Assembly: GCF_040954835.1 (NCBI RefSeq)
Contig: NC_090709.1
Location: 43,470,490-43,534,489 of the forward strand
Origin: Lepisosteus oculatus
Taxonomy: Eukaryota > Chordata > Actinopteri > Semionotiformes > Lepisosteidae
DNA: 64,000 nucleotides
Reading direction: 5' to 3'
Of this stretch, positions 33,402 to 44,129 are shown in pieces. The notes under the pieces are model-generated. The model saw nothing but the letters and a program-made list of their open reading frames with translations. It was not told where the DNA came from and did not search any database. A program made the position numbers and the translations under genes. How positions within the stretch are numbered: the first letter of the stretch is position 1; each line of letters begins with the position of its first letter.

Positions 33402-35100
33402 GAGAGTCTGGCTCACTGTTTCCCAGGCTGGGACAGGAGATCCAACACTGTAGTATTATTATTGAGAGACAGGCTCAGTGTTCCTCAGGCTGGGACAGGA
33501 GATTATACTGTATTATTATTATTGAGAGACAAGCTCACTGTTCCTCATGCTGGGACAGGAGATCACACTGTATTATTATTATTGACAGATGAACTCACTG
33601 TTCCTCAGGTTGGGACAGCAGATCACACTATTATTATTGCTTAGAGTCTGGCTTACTGTTCCCCAAGCTGGGACAGGAGGTCACGCACTGTATTATTATT
33701 ATTGAGATAAAGGCTCACTGTCTGTTCCTCAGGCTGGGAACGTAGATCACACTGTATTATTATTATTGAGAGTCTGGCTCACTGTTCCCCAGGCTGGGAC
33801 AGGAAATCACAAACTGTATTATTATTATTGAGAGACAGGCTCACTGTCTCTTCCTCAGGCTGGGACAGGAGTTCACACACTGTATTATTATTATCTAAAG
33901 AGACAGGCTCACTGTCTGTTCCTCAGGCTGGGACAGGAGATCACACACTGTATTATTATTATTGAGAGACAAGCTCACTGTTCCTCAGGCTGGGACAGGA
34001 GATGACACACTGTATTATTATTATTGAGAGACAGGCTCACTGTCTGTTCCTCAGGCTGGGACAGGAGATCACATAGTTTATTCATATTATTGTTGAGAGA
34101 CATGCTCACTGTCTGTTCCTCAGGCTGGGACAGTAGATCACACTGTATTATAATTATTGAGAGTCTGACTCACTGTATCCCAGGCTGGGACAGGAGATCA
34201 CACACTGTATTATTATAATTGAGTATCTGGCTCACTTTTCCCCAGGCTGTGACAGGAGGTCACACACTGTATTATTATTATTGAGAGACAGGCTCGCTGT
34301 CTGTTCCTCAGGCTAGTACAGGAGATTACGCACTGTATTATTATTATTGAGATAAAGGCTCACTGTCTGTTCCTCAGGCTGGGACAGTAGATCACACTGT
34401 ACTATTATTATTGAGAGTCTGGCTCACTGTTCCCCAGGCTGGGACAGGAAATCACAAACTGTATTATTATTATTGAAAGACAGGCTCATTGCCTGTTCCT
34501 CAGGCTGGGACAAGAGGTCACACACTGTATTATTATTATCTTTGAGAGACAGGCTCACTGTCTGTTCCTCAGGCTGGGACAGGAGATCACACACTGTATT
34601 ATTATTATAGAGAGACAGGCTCACGGTTCTTCAGGCTGGGACAGGAGATCACACTGTATTATTATTATTATTATTATTGAGAGACAAGCTCACTGTTCCT
34701 CAGGCTGGGACAGGACATCACACTGTATTATTATTATTGACAGATAAACTCACTGTTCCTCAGGCTGGGACAGTAGATCACACTGTATGATTATTATTGA
34801 GAGTCTGGCTCACTGTTCCTCAGGCTAGTACAGGAGATCACGCACTGTATTATTATTATTGAGATACTGGCTCACTGTGTGTTCCTCAGGCTGGGACAGT
34901 AGATCACACTGTATTATAATTATTGAGAGTCTGACTCACTTTTTCCTAGGCTGGGACAGGAGATCACACACTGTATTATTATTATTGAGTATCTGGCTCA
35001 CTGTTCCCCAGGCTGGGACAGGAAATCACACACTGTTTTATTATTATTGAGAGACAGGCTCACTGTCTGTTCCTCAGGCTGGGGCAGGAAATCACACAGT
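32376..35100. repeat. 66-bp minisatellite containing TTA runs
   Basis: About 42 units of TATTATTATTATT, GAGAGACAGGCTCACTG, TCTGTTCCTCAGGCTGGG and ACAGGAGATCACACACTG, with shorter variants of about 57-60 bp. Because 66 is a multiple of three, short open frames recur on both strands; no unit array stays open for more than about 100 codons. It ends directly at the primer-site side of an LTR. Confidence 0.95.
33332..33400. repeat. (TTA)n microsatellite, about 23 copies
   Basis: Local expansion of the TTA run inside one minisatellite unit; other units have about four copies. Confidence 0.95.
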
Positions 35101-35104
35101 GATG

Positions 35105-35529
35105 CTCTCACGAGGCACCAGTTCTGTAGGGGTTTGGGCATTTACTGGGACAATTATTTTTGTGGCAGTAAATCACAAAATTGATTTTTTTAATGGTCTT
35201 AGAATCCAACCATGCGATATAACTCAAACAACGCACACACAGGTACTAATACACGAGGATACATTTATTAATATATAGAATATGCGTGTAAACCTAACAG
35301 ATCTTATCGTAAGGGTTATCAGAATACAAAAGATATAAATTCATTCAGTTACAAAGAGTTACACATATCAAGAGGACATAAGTTTCGTATATCATTCATT
35401 TAGACCGTTTCGTAATTGAACTTGTTTACAACTTCTACATTAGATACTCAAAACAAGTACATAACCCTTAGGAATTAAATTGATATTAACTGGTTGGGAG
35501 CAGTAACGCAATGAGGTTGAATACTCACT
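35105..35529 (-). mobile_element. LTR family A, copy 3 (3' part) with primer-site-like sequence
   Basis: Minus strand matches the last 400 bases or so of LTR A, ending ...CCCCTACA at 35125. A TGGTGCCTCGTGAGAG motif (35105-35120) follows and then the minisatellite. The 5' part of the LTR is missing; the break at 35529 joins a tRNA-block copy. Confidence 0.8.
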
Positions 35530-35557
35530 GCCGGTGGACTTGTGTTCTAACCGTTTC

Positions 35558-35608
35558 CGTAGTTGGGAGAGCGTTAGACTGAAGATCTAAAGATCCCGGG
35601 TTTCGGCA
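35558..35608 (+). pseudogene. tRNA-Phe(GAA) pseudogene, T arm partly deleted
   Basis: GTTGGGAGAGCGTTAGACT, GAAGATCTAAAG and TTTCGGCA are from tRNA-Phe. About 12 nt of the T arm are missing and the 5' acceptor strand reads differently. Confidence 0.85.
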
Positions 35609-35717
35609 TTTTGTTTCATCGCGCCCTTTGTTCCTCTCTCCAGCGCCCCCTGCCTAAAGTGACGCTTCCCTTTCTCAGCCCGAAACGCAAGCGAGACACC
35701 AGCAGCGGTCCCTGCAG

Positions 35718-35790
35718 GTTTCCGTAGTGTAGCGGTTTTCACGTTCGCTTCCCAGGCGAAAGATCCCTGGTTTGAAACCAGACGGAAACA
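35718..35790 (+). tRNA. tRNA-Val body with CCC (Gly) anticodon
   Basis: 73 nt with the tRNA-Val acceptor GTTTCCG/CGGAAAC, D arm and a fully paired anticodon stem TTCGC/GCGAA. The loop is TTCCCAG, giving CCC, which would read GGG (Gly). The T loop is TTTGAAA (C56 changed to T) and one T-stem pair is broken (49:65). TTTT follows within 10 nt. Valyl-tRNA synthetase reads A35, which is lost, so charging is unpredictable. It could be a pseudogene with coincidental loop changes or an anticodon-shifted gene. Confidence 0.65.
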
Positions 35791-36486
35791 GCCTCGTTTT
35801 GCACGCTCCTGTACTTCACAGAGGTCTTGAGCGACCGGTCATTTGTTCCCAATGTATTTCCGGTGCCTTCATGTACTCTTGTACCAAACGCACGTTCCTT
35901 CTGTACGCGGAGCCGATCATTTGCAATTGAGCTGTGCAGACAGACCAGGACGAGCTCTGTCGGCTCAAAAGCAGAGCAGGACCTGCAAGAACAACAGAAA
36001 GATTAGCATCCATCAGGGGCCTCTTAGTGAGCCCAAGATCTCATCAAGAATCGGCTCCAGCAACAGGGCTGGGCGCATTGTTCCATTCTCCGACCACTCT
36101 CGGTGTAAACAAGTCCCTCCTGGTCTCTGCTTGAATTGCACTTTCCTGCGTTTGCTTTGGTGTAACTGGCTTCCCCTGCATGGGCGAATGTGAAGAAGAT
36201 CCTTAGTAAGTAATTGAAGAAAACCGAGAAGAGGTCGGAGTGGCCTCTGTCGTTCATCACCGATCAAGTCAGGCAGTACTCCTCTGTAAAGCGCCGTTCG
36301 TTCATTTCAGCATTTCGCGTCTGAACGGGAAACACAAACGACCAACTCAGAATGACTTGCTTTTGACGCTTTTCAAAGCGTTCTTTGTGCACAAAGACTG
36401 CACCGCCTAGCAGATACAAATGGGTTGTACAACTTCGAACTAGCAAATGCAAGAGGGCTAAACCCCCTCTCTTTTAGCCCAGGTTC

Positions 36487-36560
36487 GATCTGTCTCCCAG
36501 AATCACCAGGGCGCACACACACACACACCCGTGCGCCCTGGTGATTCTGGGAGACAGATC
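36487..36560. repeat. Perfect 30-bp hairpin with CA-repeat loop
   Basis: 36487-36516 and 36531-36560 are exact reverse complements around 14 nt of ACAC...CCC. The paralogous stretch near 26540-26580 has the CA repeat and one arm in weaker form but no hairpin. Confidence 0.92.
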
Positions 36561-36875
36561 AATCGTTGAAGTGCTCTGCTTCATTTCTAAGGGCAACTTA
36601 AGATTCACTCCTACCCCGTGAAAAGAAAAGACAGCGTCCGCAGCAACAACAGCTCAAGTCTCTGCACAGGGGCTAAGCAGCCCCCATCTCCTCCGCTCTG
36701 TGGCTCCTGCGGAGCGGAGTCCTGCCTGGAGCCGTGTTTGCAGGCGGCGGCTCCCCGCGCCCTGTCTGTGCGTCGTGTCCAAGAGCTCCTGGGAGGAAGA
36801 GAGAGCCCTCCCACTCGGGGGCTTTTCCACAGTCTGTGTGAGGAGGGGCGGGTGTGTCCAGTAGCTTATTGAGCA

Positions 36876-37021
36876 TGTTGTGTATCTTAATAAAGAGCCT
36901 TTCTTACATGATTTAGACTATTTTATTAACTACACAAATTACGCTCTCACACCATATGTTCCCGCCTTCTACTCTCTCGTTCTGTTGTCTTGCGATGTCT
37001 ATTCACTATACTACATCCCTT
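36876..37021 (-). mobile_element. Gypsy 3' LTR (supported portion)
   Basis: Aligns with 43177-43315; the match cannot be followed further because the other copy is cut at 43315. The sequence on to 37296 is probably the rest of the LTR and the polypurine region, but this is not shown. Confidence 0.75.
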
Positions 37022-37296
37022 CCCTACCATACAATTGTAACAATTTTATATCAACACACAGTAAACGGTTATTAACTTTTACAACAAAATGTATATAAAC
37101 CCTTTCATTTCTATTCAATACATTCATCTTTTTTTACAACAATTTCTATGCGTACCAACTCAAATTTTAGTTCAATTTCTACTTAAGTCACTTCTAAATA
37201 TCACCTCATTTCTAGCAGTCTAAGCAACATCTACATAGATAACACAAACAAAATAGGGCAATTTAACATTTGGAGAGCTATGCAAGTCCTGTATTT

Positions 37297-40200
37297 TTAA
37301 ATGTCTCTGTAATGAGCCGGTTTCCTGATAACCCTGCCACTAATGGCTGTTACGTTACTTCTGGGTAAAGTTACTGGCTCTCCTACGGATGTACTCTCCA
37401 CTGTCTGAGGACTCGGCACTTCCTGCACGTCAGAAAGTCCTGTATTCTCAGCATTTTCTGTTTCTGCAGATTCAAAATCAAGATCCAATGGAGGAGCGTG
37501 TCAAAGATGTTTTACATTTCTCATTATTTTTGAGCCATCTTCCACATTCACTAACTCAAAAGAGTTACAAGAGGTGTTTCTCAATAACACATAGCGAGTG
37601 TCTTTGAACTTGGCATCCAATTTACCGGTGTCTAGGCCAGCCACAAACACTACGTCACCGACCTTGAAGTTATGATCCGTGTCTGGTCTGCATATAATTT
37701 CATTTTGTGTGCATACTCCTCATGATGTCTATGGATATCTTTTGTCTTTTGAATGTCCCTTGACTCTTCTTCTTTCTTCTCCACGTTTGGTAGTTTAGTC
37801 CGGATATCACGCCCAAAGATAAGATTAGCTGGGGTTTCTCCAGATGCCCTGTGTGGTGTTGATCTATAAGTCAGCAGAATCTTAGGGAGTTCCTCTCTCT
37901 CTTTTTTCCTTCTGTCACAGCTGCTCTTAAGGCCTTTTTCAGGTATCTGTGAAATCTTTCAATTTTGCCATTACATCTTGGATAGTAAGGTGATGCACGG
38001 ATGTGTTTAATTCCACAATTAGTCAGAAATGATTCAAACAACTGTCCTATGAATTGCCTGCCAATATCTGTTACTACCTCTAGTGGATAACCAAATCGTG
38101 CAAAGATGTTCATCAACTCTCTAATAACTGTGGCTGAATATATGTCTGATACAACAACCGCCTCAGGTTAAGAAGTATAATAGTCTATGACAGTCAATAT
38201 GTATTCATTCTGAATGGGGCCTACCAGGGCAATGCCCAGTTTTGTCCAAGGCCTTGGTGGTAATTCAAGTGGTTGGAGAAGTTGATCCTCCTGCAATGGC
38301 TGATTCAACACACAAGTGGAACAATTCCTGATTAGTCTTTCAACATCACTGTCCATGTTGGGCCAGTAAAAGTTGCTTCTCAGGTACTGTTTTTTACAAA
38401 CTACACCGTGATGTGTCTCATGTGCTATTTTCAGTGCTTGTCTGATTTTTGTTTTCGGTAACACAATCCTCTGTCCTCTTAAAAGCAGTCCATCATATGT
38501 AGATAACTCCAACCTACACCTGTGGTATGGCTGCAGTTCGTCTGGAATTGGATTAGGCCATTGTCCTTTTTCCACTATGGACATCAACAATTTCAATGTG
38601 TCATCTTCGTTTGTTGCTTGTTTAAGTTCCTCAAGTGTCAGTGCATGCAGTTCATAAGTGCTGATTGAAAGCACTCTATCAACATAGGTGTCTTCATAAC
38701 CAGTGTCTTCTGTGTCTGGTAAAGGAAGACGTGACAATGAGTCTGCGACATTGGTTTTCCCTACTATGTGTTCAATTTTGTAATCATAAGGCCATAATCT
38801 CAATCCAAGTCTTTGTATCCTGGGTGGTAACAATGTTGCCTTTTTGGGATTGAACATATAAATGAGGGGTTTATGATCCATATGAAGTGTGAACTTGCCT
38901 CCCCATAAATATGTCCTAAAATGTTCCACTGCCCAAACACAACCCAAGGCTTCACGCTCTATTTGTGAGTAATGCATTTCTGTTGGGGTAAGTGAGCGAC
39001 TTGCATATGCCACTGGTTTGTTCTGTCCATCTTCTTGTCTTTGTAGCAATACTGCTCCAAGTCCTACAGGATTCGCGTCACTGATCACTACTGTTGACGC
39101 ATCTAGTTTGAAGTATGCCAGACATGGTTCAGTTACAAGTGCTCTTTTCAACTCAGCAATGGCTTTCTCAGTTTCCGATGTCCATTCTCACTTCTGTCCT
39201 TTCCTCGTTAGTTTTCTAAGGGTTCTGATATATCTGCATAATTAGGAATTAATTTAATCAAAAATCCACAAGTGCCTAAGAACAAGTGCAGAAGCGCAAC
39301 ATTCTCAGGTCTCGGTGCACTGCAAACAGCTCTCACCTTTTTCGGGTCTGGTTTTATTCCTTCTGCATCGACCAAATGTCCCAGTATCTCGATCTCTTTT
39401 AGGCCAAAGATGCACTTATCTTTATTTAAAGTAAAGCCTCTGTCTTGGAATCTTTGGAATACTTGCCTGAGCCTCTGTTCAAGTTGTTCTTCATTTTCCG
39501 CATGTACTACAACATCATCCATATACCATACAACACCTGGCATTTCACACAACATCGAGTCCATAGCCTTCTGATAGGCCTCTGGGGCACTAGACAAGCC
39601 ATAAGGAACTACTCTGAAATGGTAACAACCCCTGTGTGTGGTGAAGGTAGCAAGGTGTCTTGATGCCAGGGCCAACTCAACTTGCCAGAATCCTTTTCGA
39701 ACATCTAACTTTGCAAAAACTTTGGCTCCTTGCACTGCTTGCAATATGCTGTCAACCGTTGGTACTAGATGTCTCTCTCTGATTACTGCTTTATTCACTT
39801 CTCACAGATCCACACACAGTCTCACATCATTGGTGTCTTTTTAGGTATTATCAGAATATTTTAGATCCATCTGCACCTTGATTCACTTCTTCAATAATTC
39901 CATCATCCAGGATTTTATCTAACTCCTGATTAACAGCTTCTATCACTGGACAGGGTACTCGTCTCAGACTTTGAGCTACTGGCAAAACTTTCTCATCTAC
40001 TGTAACCTTGATCTGTCCTAAACCTTTAAAGAGTGACTCATATTCCTGTGCTAACTGCTGAAACCTCTCTGAGGACTGGTCAACCACATTGACAGTGTCT
40101 CCTACATTCAGAATCTTCAGATCAAAACATGCTTTTCTTCCCAACAACTGTTCTACATGTCCTTCAGTTCCATAGGCTTTGTCCTTTATAACATTTTCCT

Positions 40201-40625
40201 ACCATTTCAGCTGTGCCTCAAAGTAGCCAACACACTGAAGTGGACTAATTTGTGCATAGGCATAGCATTTCTTATTAGTCTGCTTAAGTTTAGTTCTGTG
40301 TGCAAACACTTTCTTGAAACGTTCTATTCCAATGAGGTTTCTTCCACTTCCTGTATCTATCACCATTTTTATCTCTTGGCCATTTATTTGAACAGTTTCT
40401 TTACCTTCAGGGTCAATGGAATAAACAAATTAATCTGAGTCTGAAGAAGGTTCTTGAACTGCGCTCACTGGTTTATCCGTTTTTTTAAGCTTTGTCCCTT
40501 CCTTATTTGTATTAACTTTCTTTTCTTTTTGGAAACTGATTTTCTTTCTAAACACTCTGGTGCATAATGACCTGTTTTCTTACAGTGTAGACATTTTGTT
40601 ACTTCTGCTTCGCATTCATCTGCTT
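37297..40625 (-). pseudogene. Gypsy pol (nucleocapsid knuckle, protease, RT, RNase H, integrase)
   Basis: Minus strand in order: CLHCKKTGHYAPEC knuckle (about 40560-40600); protease DTGSGRNLI (about 40350); RT with [13 protein letters not shown] and the YMDD active site in [10 protein letters not shown] (39208-39798); RNase H with SDANPVGLGAVL, EREALGCVW and HMDHKPL (38168-39151); integrase HHGVVC...CSTC zinc site; and core end YYPRCNGKIERF (37871-38116). A C-terminal piece ends at 37297. Frame breaks occur near 39840, 39180, 38165 and 37870. The first integrase Asp appears as Ala (GIALVGPI). The protein would copy and integrate the element; this copy cannot. Confidence 0.9.
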
Positions 40626-41179
40626 TGTGCGTTGGTAGTCCGCACCTCTAATGTCAGTTATGTAATGTCAGCCATCCCCTATTCTTCTATGTCTGTAACT
40701 TGACTGCGTCCTGCTGCTCAGCTTTTGTTTCTAAAGTTTGAGAGAGCAACCCGTTCAATGTTTCTTTTGAAGTAAACATGACTCTCTCTAGCTTTGTCAC
40801 TGTGGTTAGAAAGCATTTTTTTTATTCTGCTTGAGCTGCTTCATAAATTCTAGCAACTGTAAGAGCTCTTTCTAAAGTCGATCTCTTAACATGTCAGCTT
40901 CCAATCCTTCAAAGTCACATGATTTGGCCAGTTCTCTTGGTGCATTTACAAAAGCATCAACAGACTCGTCCTGAGACTGAGATCTTGTCACAACCGCCAG
41001 CCAGCCCAGATAAACTAACCAGTGCCAGCAGCAGTTTGAAAATAACAATTGAGTCTTCTCTTAGAGAGCTCTACCTCGCCTTTCTTTATACCTCGCTTAC
41101 TATACTTCTCCTGGTTTCTGAACTATCCTTTTGGCCCTTGACCTTGAACCTTGCCTACTGATTTGGATTGTAATATTCT

Positions 41180-42535
41180 TGTAGCGGCGAGGCTTATTAA
41201 TAAGGCAGAATTAAGTGTTTCTGAGCTTTCCCAAATGAGGCCCCATTTCTCTGTTCATCTCTGTGGTGCAGCCACAGAGAAACTATTCATGCAGGCTGAT
41301 TTAAGGTTCCTTTGATAAAGGACAGCTCCCAAAGGGGGATGCACTTAGCTAAGCCTGCCTATCATGATCAATGGTCATCTATTGGCGCCTATCTGTCTAG
41401 GGAGTGCCAGATGGACATCTGGACTGCATTACTAAGTGTCAGGAGTAAGTGACTCATATCTCACCTTGATCAACTAATCAGGGACTGGTAGGGCCGAGTA
41501 ACCCACGTGGGACTCTGATGCCCATGGAACTTTCAGCCAATGAATGAGCTGAAGTTCCTCCAGGTAAAAACAGGCAACACAGAGAGCCTGGGAGATTCAG
41601 AGGGGGATTCTGTGAGAATTCTGTGGACTTTTCTAAAGGGAATTCAAAAGAGAAATCCAGGGCAGGACGGCCCAGGAGCAGAAGGCTCCCAAGGGCAGGA
41701 CATTCTCACAGCGCGCCTCCTGACCATCCTGAGACTCAGCCCGGACAACCACGGAACGGCCAGTGTGCCAGAACTTTCCTTTGTTCTAAGAGTCTAGAGC
41801 GGAGGTTGCAAGAGAGTAACCAGAGGATCCACCCAAGGTTAGCACCAGCAGCAGGCCTCGTGAACAGGTCGGAACTGTGGACAGCTGAATCACTATTCAG
41901 AACTAGCTCTTCATCAGGAACGAACCGGTCCTCTTCCTGACTTGCTGGGACCCACAGTCCAACACTAACTAGCCGGTCAGTGAGCATCTGCAGTGCACCG
42001 TCGCAAGCCGCACAGCACAGCCTGGCACCGAGCCAGAGAGCGCGGATTGGACAGCAACAGCCTGCAACTGTTTCTTTGTGCCCACAGGAGCTCTGAATCC
42101 CCAGAGATTGGATGAGTATTCAACTTCAATGCATTACTGCTTGAGAATTCAATTGTTATCCCAACCAGTTGATATCAATTTAATTCCTAAGAGTTATATA
42201 CTTGTTTTGAGTATCTAATGTAGAAGTTATAACCAAGTTCATTTATGAAACAGTCTTAATGAATGATATACTGAACGTATGTCCTCTTGATATATGTAAC
42301 TCTTTGTAACTGACTGAATATATACCTTTTGTATTCCGATAACCCTCTCGGTAAGATCTGTTAGTTTTACATGCATATTCTATGTATTAATAAATGTATC
42401 CTCGTGTATTAGTACCTGTGTGTGTGCGTTGTTTGAGTTATGTCGCATGGTTGGATTCTAAAGCCATCAAAAGAATCAATTTTGTGATTTACTGCTACAA
42501 TTAATAATTGTCACAGTAAATGCCCAAACCCTACA
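41180..42535 (+). mobile_element. LTR family A, copy 2
   Basis: 1356-bp LTR with TGTAG...CTACA ends, closely matching copy 1. It is followed at 42540-42555 by the same TGGTGCCTTCAGAGAG motif and then by unrelated sequence. It splits the gag region of the minus-strand Gypsy element. Confidence 0.88.
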
Positions 42536-42749
42536 GAACTGGTGCCTTCAGAGAGCCACTACCATTACATTTTGGCTATGGCAACATTACATTCTCTTCG
42601 GATCTCCTGGATTTTGAACTACCTTTCGACCACGATCTCGCCTGACGTTTTGGATTGTACGCCTGTTTTGATATCTACCTGGTCCTGCGTCTGCATACGA
42701 TCTGCATACCTATTCGTGGGGGATTCCTTACAGATCCTTGTCTAAATTT

Positions 42750-43150
42750 ATGCTATTCCAAAACCACATTTCTCTGCAGTGTAAAGTAAGCATCTAAGGC
42801 AGCTACAGTCTGTTCATATGTACCTTTTTCTCCACAGAGGTTGGCGAAAATCCACTGCACAGGATTACAGTGCAGTAAGGTAGCATGATTCACGGCATCT
42901 GGAGCTCCTATAGATCCACTGGCTATTTAAAAAAATCTGTACGCCTCCATCCATATCTTGTATTCCGTATTCAAATCCGGAGCTCAAGGTTCAGTGGAAG
43001 CAGTGGAGAAAGCTGGGCATGAGCAAGGTTCTTGGCGTGGCTGCCTTATCTTCCATGGCGCAGCTAAACCAACAGTCCGAAAATTCAAAAGTGTGGTTCC
43101 ACCAGCAAGAGAACTAGAATCTGCAGTGTTCTGCTTGCTTTGAGTTCGTC
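42750..43150 (-). pseudogene. Gypsy gag fragment
   Basis: Minus strand reads [25 protein letters not shown] and [18 protein letters not shown], a capsid-like gag pattern, with a stop after the last string. It lies between the primer site and LTR A. The rest of gag is probably at 40.6-41.15 kb on the other side of LTR A but is heavily decayed. Confidence 0.7.
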
Positions 43151-43154
43151 AAGC

Positions 43155-43172
43155 ACTCGTTTCTCGTCGCCA
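43155..43172 (-). other. Gypsy primer binding site
   Basis: Minus strand TGGCGACGAGAAACGAGT, four bases after the LTR end, a form usual for vertebrate Gypsy elements. Confidence 0.7.
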
Positions 43173-43319
43173 TAAATGTTGTGTATCTTAATAAAGAACC
43201 ATTCTCATATTCTTTTGACTGTTTTATTAACTACACAAATCACACCCTTATGCAATATTCCCACTTTCCACTCTCTCTTTCTGTTGTCTTATGATGTTTA
43301 CTCATTATATTTCACAGAA

Positions 43320-43760
43320 GATGTTCATCATGAGACTCAATACATTCCTGTGTTTTCTTCGTGCGTGGACGAGTGAATATTTGAGGTGCAAATGTCAAAA
43401 ATCAAAATCCTCTGTTATTAATGTCGCTTTTTTTCATAGTTTCTTGAAACTTAAGGATTAAAATTAAGGTAAACATGCCAAAATACCAAAATACATCTGT
43501 ACAGTGCTAACCTTATAATAGTAACTTAGTAATGCTTGTCAAGTTCTTGAACAAATCTGAATATAAAGAGGGTTAAGGACAATGTTTATATCAAAATCCC
43601 AGAAGTGCCTCTCTTGGTAGGTTTGATCCACCTACCTTTCGGTTAACACTCAAACATACTAACTGATTACGCCTTAGAGACTCATGCATGTGACAACCAG
43701 AATTGAATTTCATCTTCCTCAATGTGTATGAATTTTTGTGATTGTCCAAAATGTCACATT
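43320..43760 (-). repeat. tRNA-Asn-containing dispersed unit, copy 3
   Basis: Minus-strand relation to 21880-22535 on both sides of the tRNA-Asn, and to 17310-17400 near 43320-43400. Confidence 0.6.
43608..43681 (-). pseudogene. tRNA-Asn(GTT) pseudogene, full length but diverged
   Basis: Minus strand GTCTCTAAGGCGTAATCAG, anticodon arm with GTGTTAACCG, T arm GGTAGGTGGATCAAACC. The D arm is present, unlike the other copies, but stems contain several mismatches and the T loop is changed. Confidence 0.8.
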
Positions 43761-43782
43761 CAACACAACCAGACAGGAAGAA

Positions 43783-43856
43783 AGGCACCAGTGGGATTCA
43801 AACCCAGAACCTTCTGTTTAGTAGATGGGTGCTGTAACCAACTAAGCCAAGGCACC
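43783..43856 (-). pseudogene. tRNA-Thr-derived pseudogene, ACT anticodon
   Basis: 74-nt match to tRNA-Thr(AGT) with GGTGCC ends, TGGCTTAGTTGGTTA and CTGGGTTTGAATCCCA. The loop CTACTAA gives ACT (Ser). The anticodon stem has three mismatches. Upstream sequence GGTGTGTCCAAGGGGCTG is shared with the flank of the Thr fossil at 21195. Confidence 0.8.
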
Positions 43857-43961
43857 AGAAGAGCCTTCTCCTTATACAGCCCCTTGGACACACCGCTCTG
43901 AGATGAAAAAAAAATACCAGCACGATGCTCATGAGAGGAAAAAAAGTGAAAGCACTTGAAC

Positions 43962-44023
43962 ATGTCGGCGTAGTGGCAAATCTATGCCTTGTAAACAGAA
44001 GGTCACGGGTTTGACCTCAGTCA
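43962..44023 (+). pseudogene. tRNA-like remnant, TGT in the loop
   Basis: GCGTAGTGGCAAATCTATGC, CCTTGTAAACAG and GGTCACGGGTTTGACC resemble the D, anticodon (TGT, Thr) and T arms of a tRNA. Acceptor strands do not pair. Weak call. Confidence 0.4.
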
Positions 44024-44129
44024 GGTTTACATAAGTGTTACAATTATTTGCATCTCCCAAACAAAAACAAAAGACTCACACAAGCACTGTTAGCAAGTAG
44101 TAAACGCGCAATTCTGAATTTCAGGTTTA

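Larger units (their letters stand above)
35530..36870 (+). repeat. tRNA block, third copy
   Basis: Same orientation as 3157-3965: Phe fossil, Val-type tRNA, then the spacer shared with 3400-3965 and 23562-24130, then 36300-36870 shared with 26440-26920. Short frames conserved among the copies carry many replacement changes and look non-coding. Confidence 0.8.
36876..43315 (-). mobile_element. Ty3/Gypsy retrotransposon, decayed
   Basis: Minus-strand element: partial 5' LTR at the right (43177-43315), primer site (43155-43172), gag, nucleocapsid knuckle, protease, RT, RNase H, integrase and 3' LTR at the left (from 36876). Both LTR copies share TGTTGTGTATCTTAATAAAG and the sequence that follows. 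The order protease-RT-RNase H-integrase is that of Ty3/Gypsy. LTR A (41180-42535) is inserted in the opposite orientation inside gag. Many stops and frameshifts make it inactive. Confidence 0.88.

Noticed and set aside
32414-34624. Repeated 22-residue pattern with Asn runs on the minus strand
   Set aside because: Produced by the 66-bp repeat and its TTA run; stops and shortened units interrupt it within 100 codons.
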